Positions 16,703-23,775 of a stretch of DNA of 33,348 nt are shown in pieces. The position numbers and the translations under genes were made by a program. The notes beneath the pieces are model-generated. The model worked only from the letters and a program-made list of their open reading frames with translations, was not told the DNA's origin and searched no databases. The DNA is from JAKJEP01 sp964580995 (GTDB lineage Bacteria > Planctomycetota > Phycisphaerae > Sedimentisphaerales > SM23-30): assembly GCA_964580995.1 (NCBI GenBank), contig CAZOMV010000064.1, forward strand, positions 1 through 33,348, read 5' to 3'. The first letter of the stretch is position 1, and each line of letters begins with the position of its first letter.

Positions 16703-16893
16703 AGTCTTCCTTTCCCTGAAAACCACTTTCGGATCCATTGCCCGATGCGTTTTCAGCGGCTCAAATGGGTGTTATTTTAGGAAGTTTTCCCGTTTTTTCA
16801 ATCCAAAAACGATTGTAACGATTGGATTTACAGTTCGTCATGCAATCGCCCTATCCCCGGCAAAGAAAAGGGCTGGTCAGGCGGCCCTCTGTC

Positions 16894-16902
16894 TGGTATA
16901 AT
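16894..16902 (+). promoter_or_regulatory. Extended -10 promoter element of the subtilisin-like gene
   Basis: TGGTATAAT at 16894-16902 is a perfect extended -10 element (TGnTATAAT), about 47 bases before the start codon. No good -35 box is seen at the usual distance, as expected for extended -10 promoters. Confidence 0.5.
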
Positions 16903-16948
16903 AAAAACCATGTGAAACCTATTTTTGTTTCAATGAGCCAGGTTGATG

Positions 16949-18721
16949 ATGAATAAACGGTTGATTGGTATAGGGAACGCCTTATTCGCTCTGTGGTGGA
17001 TAGTCCAGGGTTCCTCTATCGCCTGGGCACAGCCCGGCACCGAGCCGGTTTGTCTGGACGCGATAGGGGTTCGGGAACTGATCGCCATCCAGCCGGATCT
17101 GACCGGCCAACTGGTGAGTGTGGGTCTGGTGGAATTGCCGGAGACTGATGATGCCAACCAGCCCTGTTACGCGTTTTTACCCAATTTCGAGCATCGGGCC
17201 TTTTCGCAGTTGAGCCTGGAAGGTTTGTATTATTACGATAATCCCCATCGGCCCCCCTGTTATTCCCGCCATGCCACGATGATCGCGGGGATTCTTTTCG
17301 GTTATGATGAGCAGGCTGCTCTGGACGGTTTGGGTGCGTTTTTCTATCGGGGCATCGTGCCGGATGCCGCCGCCCATGTCTATGAAGCCAACTGGTTTAT
17401 TTATAAGCAGGCTGCCAATGTTTCTTCCCCGACCCTCAACGATGATGTGCTGAGCATAAGCTGGGGGACCGATGCCGCGGACCGGATTACCATGTGGTGG
17501 CAGTGGGGTATCGATGCCCTGGTGGAACGTGACAGCAGTGTGATTGTCGCCGGCTGCGGCAACGGAACCGGCGGTTTTACCGGCATCAGCAAGCCCTCCT
17601 GGGGATACAATGTGATTAGCGTCGGTACCGCCCGCAATCTGGGCCAGTTTCCCGATAATCTCCGCTATGCCGGTCCGCCGGCTGCACAAGACAGCAGCTT
17701 CGGCCCGACCAACGACGACCGGTGCAAGCCCGACCTGATTGCCTGTGGTTTCAGCCTGGGACCCAGTGCCGATTCGCTCTCCGAGTATTGCCATGACCGG
17801 CAATCCAAAAGTTTCAGCAGCTTTGCCGCTCCCCAGGTCGCAGGCGTGGCCGCCTTGCTCGTCGATGCCGCCCGCCAAAATATGATTCCCGACGGCGACG
17901 ATCCCCGGGTCATCAAGGCCCTGCTGCTCAACGGCGCCCAAAAACTCCTCGGCTGGCATAAGGGATTGGTAGATCCCGATGACGACGCCGCGGTGCCGCT
18001 GGATTATCAGCAGGGGGCCGGCCTGGTCAATGCGATGGCCTCCTATCAGCAGTTGATGGCCGGGGTTTCTGATGATCCGGCCGGGCAGGAAAATGCGGGC
18101 TGGGACCTGAATGTTCTCAGCCTGGATCCCAACGAGTCCGAATCCGCCCGGGTGTATTTTCTGCCCGGCAAACTTCTGGCTGGCCGGTGGTTACGTGCCA
18201 CCCTCTGCTGGTATCTCAGCTACGAGATCCGGGGTATTTACCGGCCTTTGCCGTTGAATGATCTGCGGCTGGAATTATGGGCCGTAAATGAGTGGGGGCA
18301 ACTGGAGACCCTGCTGGATTATTCGGACAGCCCCCTGGATAATGTGGAACATATCTATTTTCAGAATCCCTCCGAACAAAATGTCGCCCTGGTGGTGCGG
18401 GGCGGCGTCGCGCCGGAAAATTATACTTCCGGCTCTGAAACCTTTGCCCTGGCCTTTTGTGAGGAACCTCTTACCTGGCAGGGGGACCAGTTGGCGGGAG
18501 ATTTGAATCTCGACGGTCTGGTCAATCAGGAGGATATTACCCAACTGCTGCTTTATTGGCGGGCGTCTCAAACAGAATCCGTTGCCGGCGATCCGCAAAA
18601 AGAATATTCCGCCGGCGATATCAATTTTGACGGGGCCATCGACCTGTCGGACCTGCAAACCCTTCTCCAGCAATGGCAACAGCGTAGTCCCTGGCATTCA
18701 GGTCACTACGCTGTGCAATAA
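16949..18721 (+). CDS. Secreted subtilisin-like (S8) protein with dockerin-type C-terminus
   Basis: 590 residues from the ATG at 16949, with AGG six bases upstream (an ATG and a TTG directly before it are alternatives). Signal peptide 1-28 (AWA|QP). The S8 core shows H108 (SRHATMIAGIL), oxyanion Asn N205 (AGCGNGTGG) and Ser S291 (SSFAAPQVAGVAALL). The strand that normally carries the catalytic Asp reads LVSVGLVELPE, placing E62 at the Asp position. A beta-rich region follows (about 365-510). Two dockerin-like calcium repeats end the protein (GDLNLDGLVNQEDI, then GDINFDGAIDLSDL). The last residues (RSPWHSGHYAVQ) are encoded by a DNA hairpin and look accidental. It may be a protease with an unusual triad or a catalytically dead binding protein. 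It acts outside the cytoplasm. Confidence 0.85.
   Translation: MNKRLIGIGNALFALWWIVQGSSIAWAQPGTEPVCLDAIGVRELIAIQPDLTGQLVSVGLVELPETDDANQPCYAFLPNFEHRAFSQLSLEGLYYYDNPHRPPCYSRHATMIAGILFGYDEQAALDGLGAFFYRGIVPDAAAHVYEANWFIYKQAANVSSPTLNDDVLSISWGTDAADRITMWWQWGIDALVERDSSVIVAGCGNGTGGFTGISKPSWGYNVISVGTARNLGQFPDNLRYAGPPAAQDSSFGPTNDDRCKPDLIACGFSLGPSADSLSEYCHDRQSKSFSSFAAPQVAGVAALLVDAARQNMIPDGDDPRVIKALLLNGAQKLLGWHKGLVDPDDDAAVPLDYQQGAGLVNAMASYQQLMAGVSDDPAGQENAGWDLNVLSLDPNESESARVYFLPGKLLAGRWLRATLCWYLSYEIRGIYRPLPLNDLRLELWAVNEWGQLETLLDYSDSPLDNVEHIYFQNPSEQNVALVVRGGVAPENYTSGSETFALAFCEEPLTWQGDQLAGDLNLDGLVNQEDITQLLLYWRASQTESVAGDPQKEYSAGDINFDGAIDLSDLQTLLQQWQQRSPWHSGHYAVQ
18679..18714. repeat. Hairpin overlapping the 3' end of the subtilisin-like gene
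   Basis: ACAGCGTAGT (18679-18688) pairs perfectly with ACTACGCTGT (18705-18714), with an inner CCTG/CAGG stem. It encodes the last residues of the protein and may be a REP-type insertion that replaced the original end. Confidence 0.55.
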
Positions 18722-18744
18722 TCGCATGTAATTTTAAAGAGGGG

Positions 18745-18764
18745 ATTCCGGCAGACGCCTGAAT
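18745..18764. terminator. Candidate bidirectional terminator between protease gene and V-ATPase K gene
   Basis: ATTCCGGC (18745-18752) pairs with GCCTGAAT (18757-18764) with one mismatch and a 4-base loop. A T-rich stretch follows on the plus strand (TTTCTATTT) and AAAATTAC-flanked sequence lies on the minus side. It sits between two convergent genes. Its minus strand contains CAGGCGTCT, as in the REP-like elements. Confidence 0.4.
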
Positions 18765-18774
18765 TCCGGGGTTT

Positions 18775-19245
18775 CTATTTGGGGATCATAAACAACATAA
18801 ATACCATTCCAAACAATCCCACCGTTTCGACAATCCCCATCGTGATAATCATGAAGGCCAGCCCTTTGCCATCGCTTTCCGATAAGGCCCGGCAGGCCGC
18901 CGCCCCGATCAATCCCTGCACCCAGGCGCTGATAAATTCCGCCGTGCCGCACCCCAGGGCGATTCCTAACAAGGTTCCGCCATGGGCCGCGACAATGGCT
19001 GGGTTATCGATAATACAGCCTTTAAGTCCGATCAGCATCAGAATAAAGGCGTAAATGGTCTGTGATAAGGGCATGCCGGTTAGGATAATATAGGAAAAAT
19101 TCAGAGGTTTTCCCGCTTTGGCATCTTTGGCCCAGGCCCCGGCCGCGGCTGTGGCTGCCGCCCCGACTCCCAGCGAACTGCCCAATGCTCCCAGCCCCAA
19201 CGTCAGCCCTAATCCCAATTGGCCAAAAAATATCGAACTATCCAT
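18775..19245 (-). CDS. ntpK: V-type ATP synthase subunit K (rotor ring proteolipid)
   Basis: 156 residues, the same length as E. hirae NtpK, with four membrane helices formed by an internal duplication. The ring of this subunit carries ions across the membrane. Only the second hairpin has the carboxylate (E140 in TMGIVETVGLFG). The first hairpin has PLSQTIY with Q62 and Y65, and helix 3 has WVQG with Q110. These match E. hirae NtpK ligands Q65, Y68, Q110 and E139, which suggests Na+ coupling. The ATG at 19245 follows GGAG by nine bases; an upstream TTG or ATG frame is disfavoured. The gene is oriented opposite to the other subunits and lies 1.4 kb from them, whereas in related loci K follows I. 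Confidence 0.92.
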   Translation of the reverse strand: MDSSIFFGQLGLGLTLGLGALGSSLGVGAAATAAAGAWAKDAKAGKPLNFSYIILTGMPLSQTIYAFILMLIGLKGCIIDNPAIVAAHGGTLLGIALGCGTAEFISAWVQGLIGAAACRALSESDGKGLAFMIITMGIVETVGLFGMVFMLFMIPK

Positions 19246-19603
19246 AAAGATATACTCCATCAAGATTTATGTTTAATTTAATACCGATAACTCCAAAAAT
19301 TCCTACCGGAATTCCTAAAACATTGCAACAGAAAACCGGTGAACAATTCATTTTTTTATTATGTTTATTAATAAATTTGTCACCACCTTATCGAATGAAC
19401 TGCACGCCGTCCAGAGTTTTTTCTGGCAATACTTTTTCTGGTAGTTATAATGAAATCAGCAGCGGTCCTGTCTGATAACGCTATATTCTGACGGAACCGC
19501 CAAAAGTCGATATTAACTTCCAAAAACGGCTCTGGCTCCCCAATAACAAGGGGACGACGAGTTTTTGACGCTGGCCGTCTATTCTATTTGAAAAAGGATA
19601 TTT
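19246..19603. other. Intergenic region between divergent K and kinase genes
   Basis: This holds AT-rich sequence (19265-19480), in which no convincing gene is seen, then repeat copy A (19490-19579), and the kinase ribosome site AAAAAGGA just before 19604. Promoters for both divergent genes must lie here, but I could not place them with confidence. Confidence 0.6.
19490..19579. repeat. 90-bp direct repeat, copy A
   Basis: It starts GACGGAACCG and ends GACGCTGGCCGTC. It matches copy B (20348-20435) with about eight differences including two single-base indels, roughly 91% identity by eye. In this copy the terminal hairpins are partly degraded. It ends 24 bases before the kinase ATG. Confidence 0.85.
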
Positions 19604-20326
19604 ATGCCAATTGCCGATTCGAGTCACGATGGGATAGGTCGTTTGGTGGAACAACGCATTGAACAGTGGCACACCGAACAGGGCAAAGAACTTACGTTAC
19701 CTCATCTGGACGAAGGCCAGGCTGAAATTGACTATATTACCATCAGCCGCGAGCCTGCCAGCGGCGGCGAAGAAGTCGCCTCGATTCTGGCCGATCTGCT
19801 CACCTGGCAGGTTTATGATAAAAATATCCTCGATTATATGGCCGATAACATGAATGTGCACAAGGAAGTGGTGGAAAGCGTTGACGAAAATGCCTCGGTC
19901 TGGATGGGCAACTGGCTCCAATCCCTGTTCAAAGACCGTCCCGAAAAACAGTCCGATTATTGCCGCCACCTGGTTAATGTCCTTCTCATTATTGCCCGGC
20001 ATAAAAAAGCCATCATCCTCGGTCGGGCCGCTGGTTTGGTCCTCCCTCATGACAATGGCATAAGTGTCCGTGTGACGGCACCATATGAATTGCGTTGTGA
20101 ACGCTGGGCTAAGGAAAAGAATATCCCCCTTAACGATGCTCTAGCTGAAGTGAAAAAAATCGACCAGGCCCAGAAAGCCTTTGTCAAAAGTTTTCTGGAC
20201 GAAGATATCGACGATCCAAAGCATTATGATATCATGTGCAGTACCGAAAAGCTTAGTCCCACCTCCGTTGCCAAGCTCATCTGGCGGACTCTCGATCAGC
20301 GGCAAATGCCTGCCAAAGATAGTTGA
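19604..20326 (+). CDS. Cytidylate-kinase-like family protein
   Basis: 240 residues of the cytidylate kinase-like family (PF13189). The nucleotide-binding loop is the variant ISREPASGGEEVA (47-59), followed by IADLLTWQVYDKNILDYMA and a second core block AIILGRAAGLVLP (about 136-148) with RVTAPYELRCERW. True cytidylate kinase (Cmk) has GPxGxGKGT in place of ISREPASGG, so substrate and activity of this group are unsettled. No signal or membrane segment is present. The ATG follows AAAAAGGA by five bases. The gene lies between the inverted K gene and the V-ATPase operon and is bracketed by two 90-bp direct repeats. A role in nucleotide or signalling metabolism linked to the ATPase is possible but unproven. 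Confidence 0.85.
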   Translation: MPIADSSHDGIGRLVEQRIEQWHTEQGKELTLPHLDEGQAEIDYITISREPASGGEEVASILADLLTWQVYDKNILDYMADNMNVHKEVVESVDENASVWMGNWLQSLFKDRPEKQSDYCRHLVNVLLIIARHKKAIILGRAAGLVLPHDNGISVRVTAPYELRCERWAKEKNIPLNDALAEVKKIDQAQKAFVKSFLDEDIDDPKHYDIMCSTEKLSPTSVAKLIWRTLDQRQMPAKDS

Positions 20327-20347
20327 TTTCTGCATAACTTCAAATTG

Positions 20348-20435
20348 GACGGAACCGTCAAAAGTCGATATTGACATCCAAAAACAGCTCTGGCTCCCCA
20401 ATAACAAGGGATCGACGAGTTTTGACGCTGGCGTC
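20348..20435. repeat. 90-bp direct repeat, copy B (better preserved hairpins)
   Basis: It opens with GACGG-AA-CCGTC, a small hairpin, and ends in the perfect inverted repeat TTTGACGC-TG-GCGTCAAA (20421-20438). Same orientation as copy A. No transposase or long reading frame is associated. The minus-strand frame of both copies could encode PLLLGSQS, but the sequence identity shows no codon bias. Confidence 0.85.
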
Positions 20436-20598
20436 AAATGTAAGCGATCCCGGCAGCGTCTGGCATCGTCAGTAAGGGGGGCGAATACCTTGTTCCTGCT
20501 GATATAACGTTAAACTTCAGGATTTTATATTACAAAACCCTCTTTGCTGCCGGCTAATCGGGAGTTAATTAAAAATGTATTGCCAGATGCCATAAAAG

Positions 20599-20613
20599 TC
20601 GCTAATTTAGCGA
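20599..20613. promoter_or_regulatory. Palindromic operator-like site upstream of V-ATPase operon
   Basis: TCGCTAA-T-TTAGCGA is a perfect 7-base inverted repeat with a one-base centre, 54 bases upstream of the E start. Shape and position suit a dimeric regulator; none is identified here. Confidence 0.4.
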
Positions 20614-20666
20614 AAATTGTTAGGTTAAGGCGTTTTTTCTGAAATTATGTCAATTGAGGTTTCTTT

Positions 20667-21299
20667 ATGACAGAAAGTATTGAAACATTCGTATCCCGGT
20701 TACACGAGGAAGGGATTCAGGCCGGACAGGCGGACGCCGAAAAAATCCGCGAACAGGCCCGCCGGGAAGCCGGGAGTATCGTCAATGACGCCCGGCAGGA
20801 GGCCCAGCGGATTCTTACGCAGGCGCAGTCCGAGGCGAAATCCACCCTCGAAAAAGGGCGAACCGAACTGCAATTAGCCGCACGGGATGCTATTTTAATC
20901 CTGCGTAATAAAATCAAACAGATTCTCCAGACCGTTCTGGCAGGGTCCGTCAAACCCCGGTTGGATGATCCGAATTTCCTGACGCCTCTCTTGCGCGACA
21001 TCATTCTCCAATATGCCCATGCCGACTGTGAAAAAAACCGGGTGATTAAAATCAACGTCTCCCCGGAACAGCATCGAAAACTGGCCGATTGGGCGATCGA
21101 TGAAATCAATCATGCCGCTCAGCAGAAGGGTATGAGCATCGATTTGAAGGGTACCCTTAAACAGACCGGTTTTGAATATCAGATGGAAGGTGCAACCGTG
21201 GAGGTAACGGTGGAATCGGTGATGGAAATGCTCATGAAATGGATCGGACCGGGTTTGAATCAACTTCTGGACCAGGTGGTAAAAAACATCGATCGCTAA
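20667..21299 (+). CDS. atpE: V-type ATP synthase subunit E (peripheral stalk)
   Basis: 210 residues. E forms the peripheral stalk that holds the catalytic head against rotation. The N-terminal half is a long charged helix likely to be a coiled coil (about residues 15-75: EKIREQARREAGSIV, ARQEAQRILTQAQSEAK). The C-terminal globular domain binds the A3B3 head (VTVESVMEMLMKWIGP near the end). The ATG follows GAGG by seven bases. It is the first gene of the operon E-DUF2764-A-B-D-I. No separate G/H, C or F gene is seen, as in other bacterial loci of this type. The next gene begins 12 bases after the stop. The symbol is the V-type atpE, not the F-type c subunit. Confidence 0.85.
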   Translation: MTESIETFVSRLHEEGIQAGQADAEKIREQARREAGSIVNDARQEAQRILTQAQSEAKSTLEKGRTELQLAARDAILILRNKIKQILQTVLAGSVKPRLDDPNFLTPLLRDIILQYAHADCEKNRVIKINVSPEQHRKLADWAIDEINHAAQQKGMSIDLKGTLKQTGFEYQMEGATVEVTVESVMEMLMKWIGPGLNQLLDQVVKNIDR

Positions 21300-21311
21300 G
21301 GATTTTCTCGG

Positions 21312-22016
21312 ATGTCTGGAATCCATTATTATCTCTTGTCTGCCTTGCCGGCTCTGGGTGAGCCGAGCAGTATTCCGCCGATTACCCGGCAGGAAGTATT
21401 CCAGATGGCCTCTGCCAGTTCGACCATTGCCAAATTGCTGGAAGTGCTTTTTCTCGGTGAGGATCTTTTGCAGCGGCAGGCCTTTCTAGCCGGCCAAATT
21501 TCCGAACTGGATCCGGTGATCCTGACCTTGCCCCAGGCCCGCGGCGATGGGCCGCTTCCCGATTTCCTGTCTGCCGGTTCCGCGGAAACCGCCCGGCGAA
21601 TCCCCGAAGACCAGATTTGGGCCGGTTATTATCGCTGGGCCGCACAGCAGGCAAAAAAAAACCGCAGTTCTTTTCTGGCCCGCTGGCTGGCTTATGAACT
21701 GGCGCTGCGGAATGCCCTGGTTTTGGCCCGGGCCAAAGCGCTGGACCTGGAGCCGTCGGATTACCTGGTGGCGGAGGAACTGGCTGATTCCGATCTGGAT
21801 TTCACCGCTCTGCTGAGCGAGTGGGGCCAGGCCCGGAATCCTTTGCAGGGCGAGCGGATTCTCGATGACCATCGCTGGAAATGGCTCAAAGATCATGAAT
21901 CCTGGTTTCGATTTAATAATGATGAGCTGCTTGCCTACGCCGCCCAGCTGATGATTCTGGTCCGCTGGCATCGGCTCCAGAAGGCCCAAATGCAGGAAAA
22001 TAAGGTACAAACATAA
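21312..22016 (+). CDS. DUF2764 protein of the V-ATPase operon
   Basis: 234 residues. Proteins of this family occur between E and A in V-ATPase operons of Chlamydiae, Bacteroidetes, spirochaetes and planctomycetes, and may replace the missing subunit C. The N-terminus HYYLLSALPALGEPSSIPPITRQEVF is typical (YYL..SLP.L....PPI). The rest is alpha-helical (DLDFTALLSEWGQARNP, LLAYAAQLMILVRW) with no membrane segment. The ATG follows AAGGA. The role as a stalk or central connector is inference from the position and the missing C subunit. Confidence 0.82.
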   Translation: MSGIHYYLLSALPALGEPSSIPPITRQEVFQMASASSTIAKLLEVLFLGEDLLQRQAFLAGQISELDPVILTLPQARGDGPLPDFLSAGSAETARRIPEDQIWAGYYRWAAQQAKKNRSSFLARWLAYELALRNALVLARAKALDLEPSDYLVAEELADSDLDFTALLSEWGQARNPLQGERILDDHRWKWLKDHESWFRFNNDELLAYAAQLMILVRWHRLQKAQMQENKVQT

Positions 22017-22051
22017 TAAGATTTCATTACCAAGCTGGAAAGGGTAATTGA

Positions 22052-23773
22052 GTGAACGGAAGAATCGTTGCGGTTTATGGAAACCTGGTAATAGCGGAAA
22101 CCAACGGGCAGGTTTTTCAGAATTCCATCGGCCATTGCCTGCGTTATGACGGGGCCAAACTGTTAAGTGAGGTCATTCGGGTACGCGGCCGGCTGGCGGA
22201 CCTGCAAGTCTTTGAAGAGACACGCGGTTTGAAAGTCGGCGATGTCGTCGAATTTCAGGAAGAAATGCTCTCGGTGGTGCTAGGCCCTGGATTGCTCGGC
22301 CAGATTTATGATGGTCTGCAGAATCCTCTGCCCCAATTGGCCGCCCAGATCGGGTTCTTCCTGGAACCCGGTAAATATATTCATGGCTTGTCCGCCGAAA
22401 CCAAGTGGAAATTTACCCCCGCCGCTCAGGTGGGGCAAACGGTAACCGGCGGCGATACCCTCGGCACCGTCCCCGAAGGAATCTTTACCCATCAGATTAA
22501 AGTCCCTTTCCGGATGAACCAGGAATACCGGATTGAAAAAATCACCGCCCCCGGTGAATACAATATCGAACACCCGATCGCTCAGCTCAAAGATCGCGAT
22601 GGGCATGAGCATACCGTTACCATGCAGCAGAACTGGCCGGTAAAAGTTCCTTTGAACCTCTGCCGCCGCCGGCTCATGCCCCAGGAACCGCTGGTCACCC
22701 GCATTCGTATCATCGACTCCATGTTCCCGGTGGTGCGGGGCGGCACCTATTGTATTCCCGGCCCCTTCGGCGCGGGAAAAACTGTACTCCAGCAGATTAC
22801 CTCCCGCCATGCGGAAGTGGATATCGTGATTGTCGCCGCCTGCGGTGAGCGGGCCGGCGAAGTGGTCGAAACCCTGCGGGATTTCCCCGAACTGATAGAC
22901 CCCCGCACCGGCAAAAGCCTCATGGAACGCACCATCATCATCTGTAATACCTCCGCCATGCCGGTAGCCGCCCGGGAAGCCTCCGTTTATACTGCCGCCA
23001 CCCTCGGTGAGTATTACCGCCAGATGGGTTTGAATGTCCTGCTGCTGGCCGATTCCACCTCCCGCTGGGCCCAGGCGATGCGCGAAGTTTCCGGCCGGTT
23101 GGAAGAAATCCCCGGCGAAGAGGCCTTTCCCGCCTATCTGGAAAGCCGGATCGCCGCCTTTTACGAACGGGCTGGCGCGTTGGAACTGATGGACGGCTCG
23201 ATAGGTTCTCTGACCATCGGCGGCACGGTCAGCCCCGCCGGCGGTAATTTCGAGGAACCGGTTACCCAGGCCACCCTCAAAGTGGTAGGGGCCTTTCATG
23301 GTCTCTCCCGTGCCCGCAGCGACGCCCGGCGGTACCCCTCCGTGGATCCGCTGGATTCCTGGAGTAAATATACCGGCATCATCGATCCCGATAAAGTCAT
23401 CCGGGCACGCACGATCCTGCGGCGCGGCAATGAAGTGCGGCAAATGATGACCGTCGTGGGCGAAGAAGGGACCTCCGTCGATGATTTCCTGGTCGCTCTC
23501 AAGGCCGATTTCTTCGATAACTGCTACCTCCAGCAGAACGCTTTCGATGCCGTCGATGCTGCCACCCCTGCCCAGCGGCAAAAATTCGTCTTCGATAAAG
23601 TTCTCCGCGTTCTCGAATTGCCCCTGGAGGTTCAGGATAAAGACCAGGCCCGAAATGTAATGGTCCAAATTTCTGATTTATTCCGTAACTGGAATTTCGC
23701 CGCCCAGGATGGCCAGGAATACCAAAAGATACTGGTTCAAATTGACAATTTTATCGCTGCCAAAGGGAAATAA
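22052..23773 (+). CDS. atpA: V-type ATP synthase catalytic subunit A
   Basis: 573 residues, close to the family length of about 580. Subunit A hydrolyses or makes ATP in the A3B3 head. The P-loop is GPFGAGKT at 237-244; the GERAGEVVE block that follows carries the catalytic Glu of the family. LLADSTSRWAQAMREVSGRLEEIPGEEAFPAYL is characteristic (only parts quoted here: DSTSRWAQA, PGEEAFP), and the A-specific non-homologous insertion lies between about residues 110 and 190. The start is GTG (22052) with GGAAAGGG upstream. Subunit B begins two bases after the stop, which indicates coupled translation. Confidence 0.96.
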   Translation: MNGRIVAVYGNLVIAETNGQVFQNSIGHCLRYDGAKLLSEVIRVRGRLADLQVFEETRGLKVGDVVEFQEEMLSVVLGPGLLGQIYDGLQNPLPQLAAQIGFFLEPGKYIHGLSAETKWKFTPAAQVGQTVTGGDTLGTVPEGIFTHQIKVPFRMNQEYRIEKITAPGEYNIEHPIAQLKDRDGHEHTVTMQQNWPVKVPLNLCRRRLMPQEPLVTRIRIIDSMFPVVRGGTYCIPGPFGAGKTVLQQITSRHAEVDIVIVAACGERAGEVVETLRDFPELIDPRTGKSLMERTIIICNTSAMPVAAREASVYTAATLGEYYRQMGLNVLLLADSTSRWAQAMREVSGRLEEIPGEEAFPAYLESRIAAFYERAGALELMDGSIGSLTIGGTVSPAGGNFEEPVTQATLKVVGAFHGLSRARSDARRYPSVDPLDSWSKYTGIIDPDKVIRARTILRRGNEVRQMMTVVGEEGTSVDDFLVALKADFFDNCYLQQNAFDAVDAATPAQRQKFVFDKVLRVLELPLEVQDKDQARNVMVQISDLFRNWNFAAQDGQEYQKILVQIDNFIAAKGK

Positions 23774-23775
23774 TT

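Larger units (their letters stand above)
20327..20666. other. Leader region of the V-ATPase operon
   Basis: This holds repeat copy B (20348-20435), then AT-rich sequence with the palindrome TCGCTAATTTAGCGA (20599-20613) 54 bases before the E gene, and the E ribosome site GAGG (20656-20659). No gene was found. A promoter probably lies between 20550 and 20650 but no box pair stands out. Confidence 0.55.

Noticed and set aside
19269..19475. 68-codon frame in the gap between K and the kinase gene
   Set aside because: No ribosome site and no recognisable domain; the AT-rich gap is more likely regulatory.
19490..20435. Insertion sequence or composite transposon around the kinase gene
   Set aside because: No transposase, no terminal inverted repeats of IS type and no target-site duplication could be seen; only the direct repeats are supported.
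20141..20437. Minus-strand frame through repeat copy B sharing PLLLGSQS with a frame through copy A
   Set aside because: The shared peptide follows from DNA identity of the repeat; most of the frame is antisense to the kinase gene.
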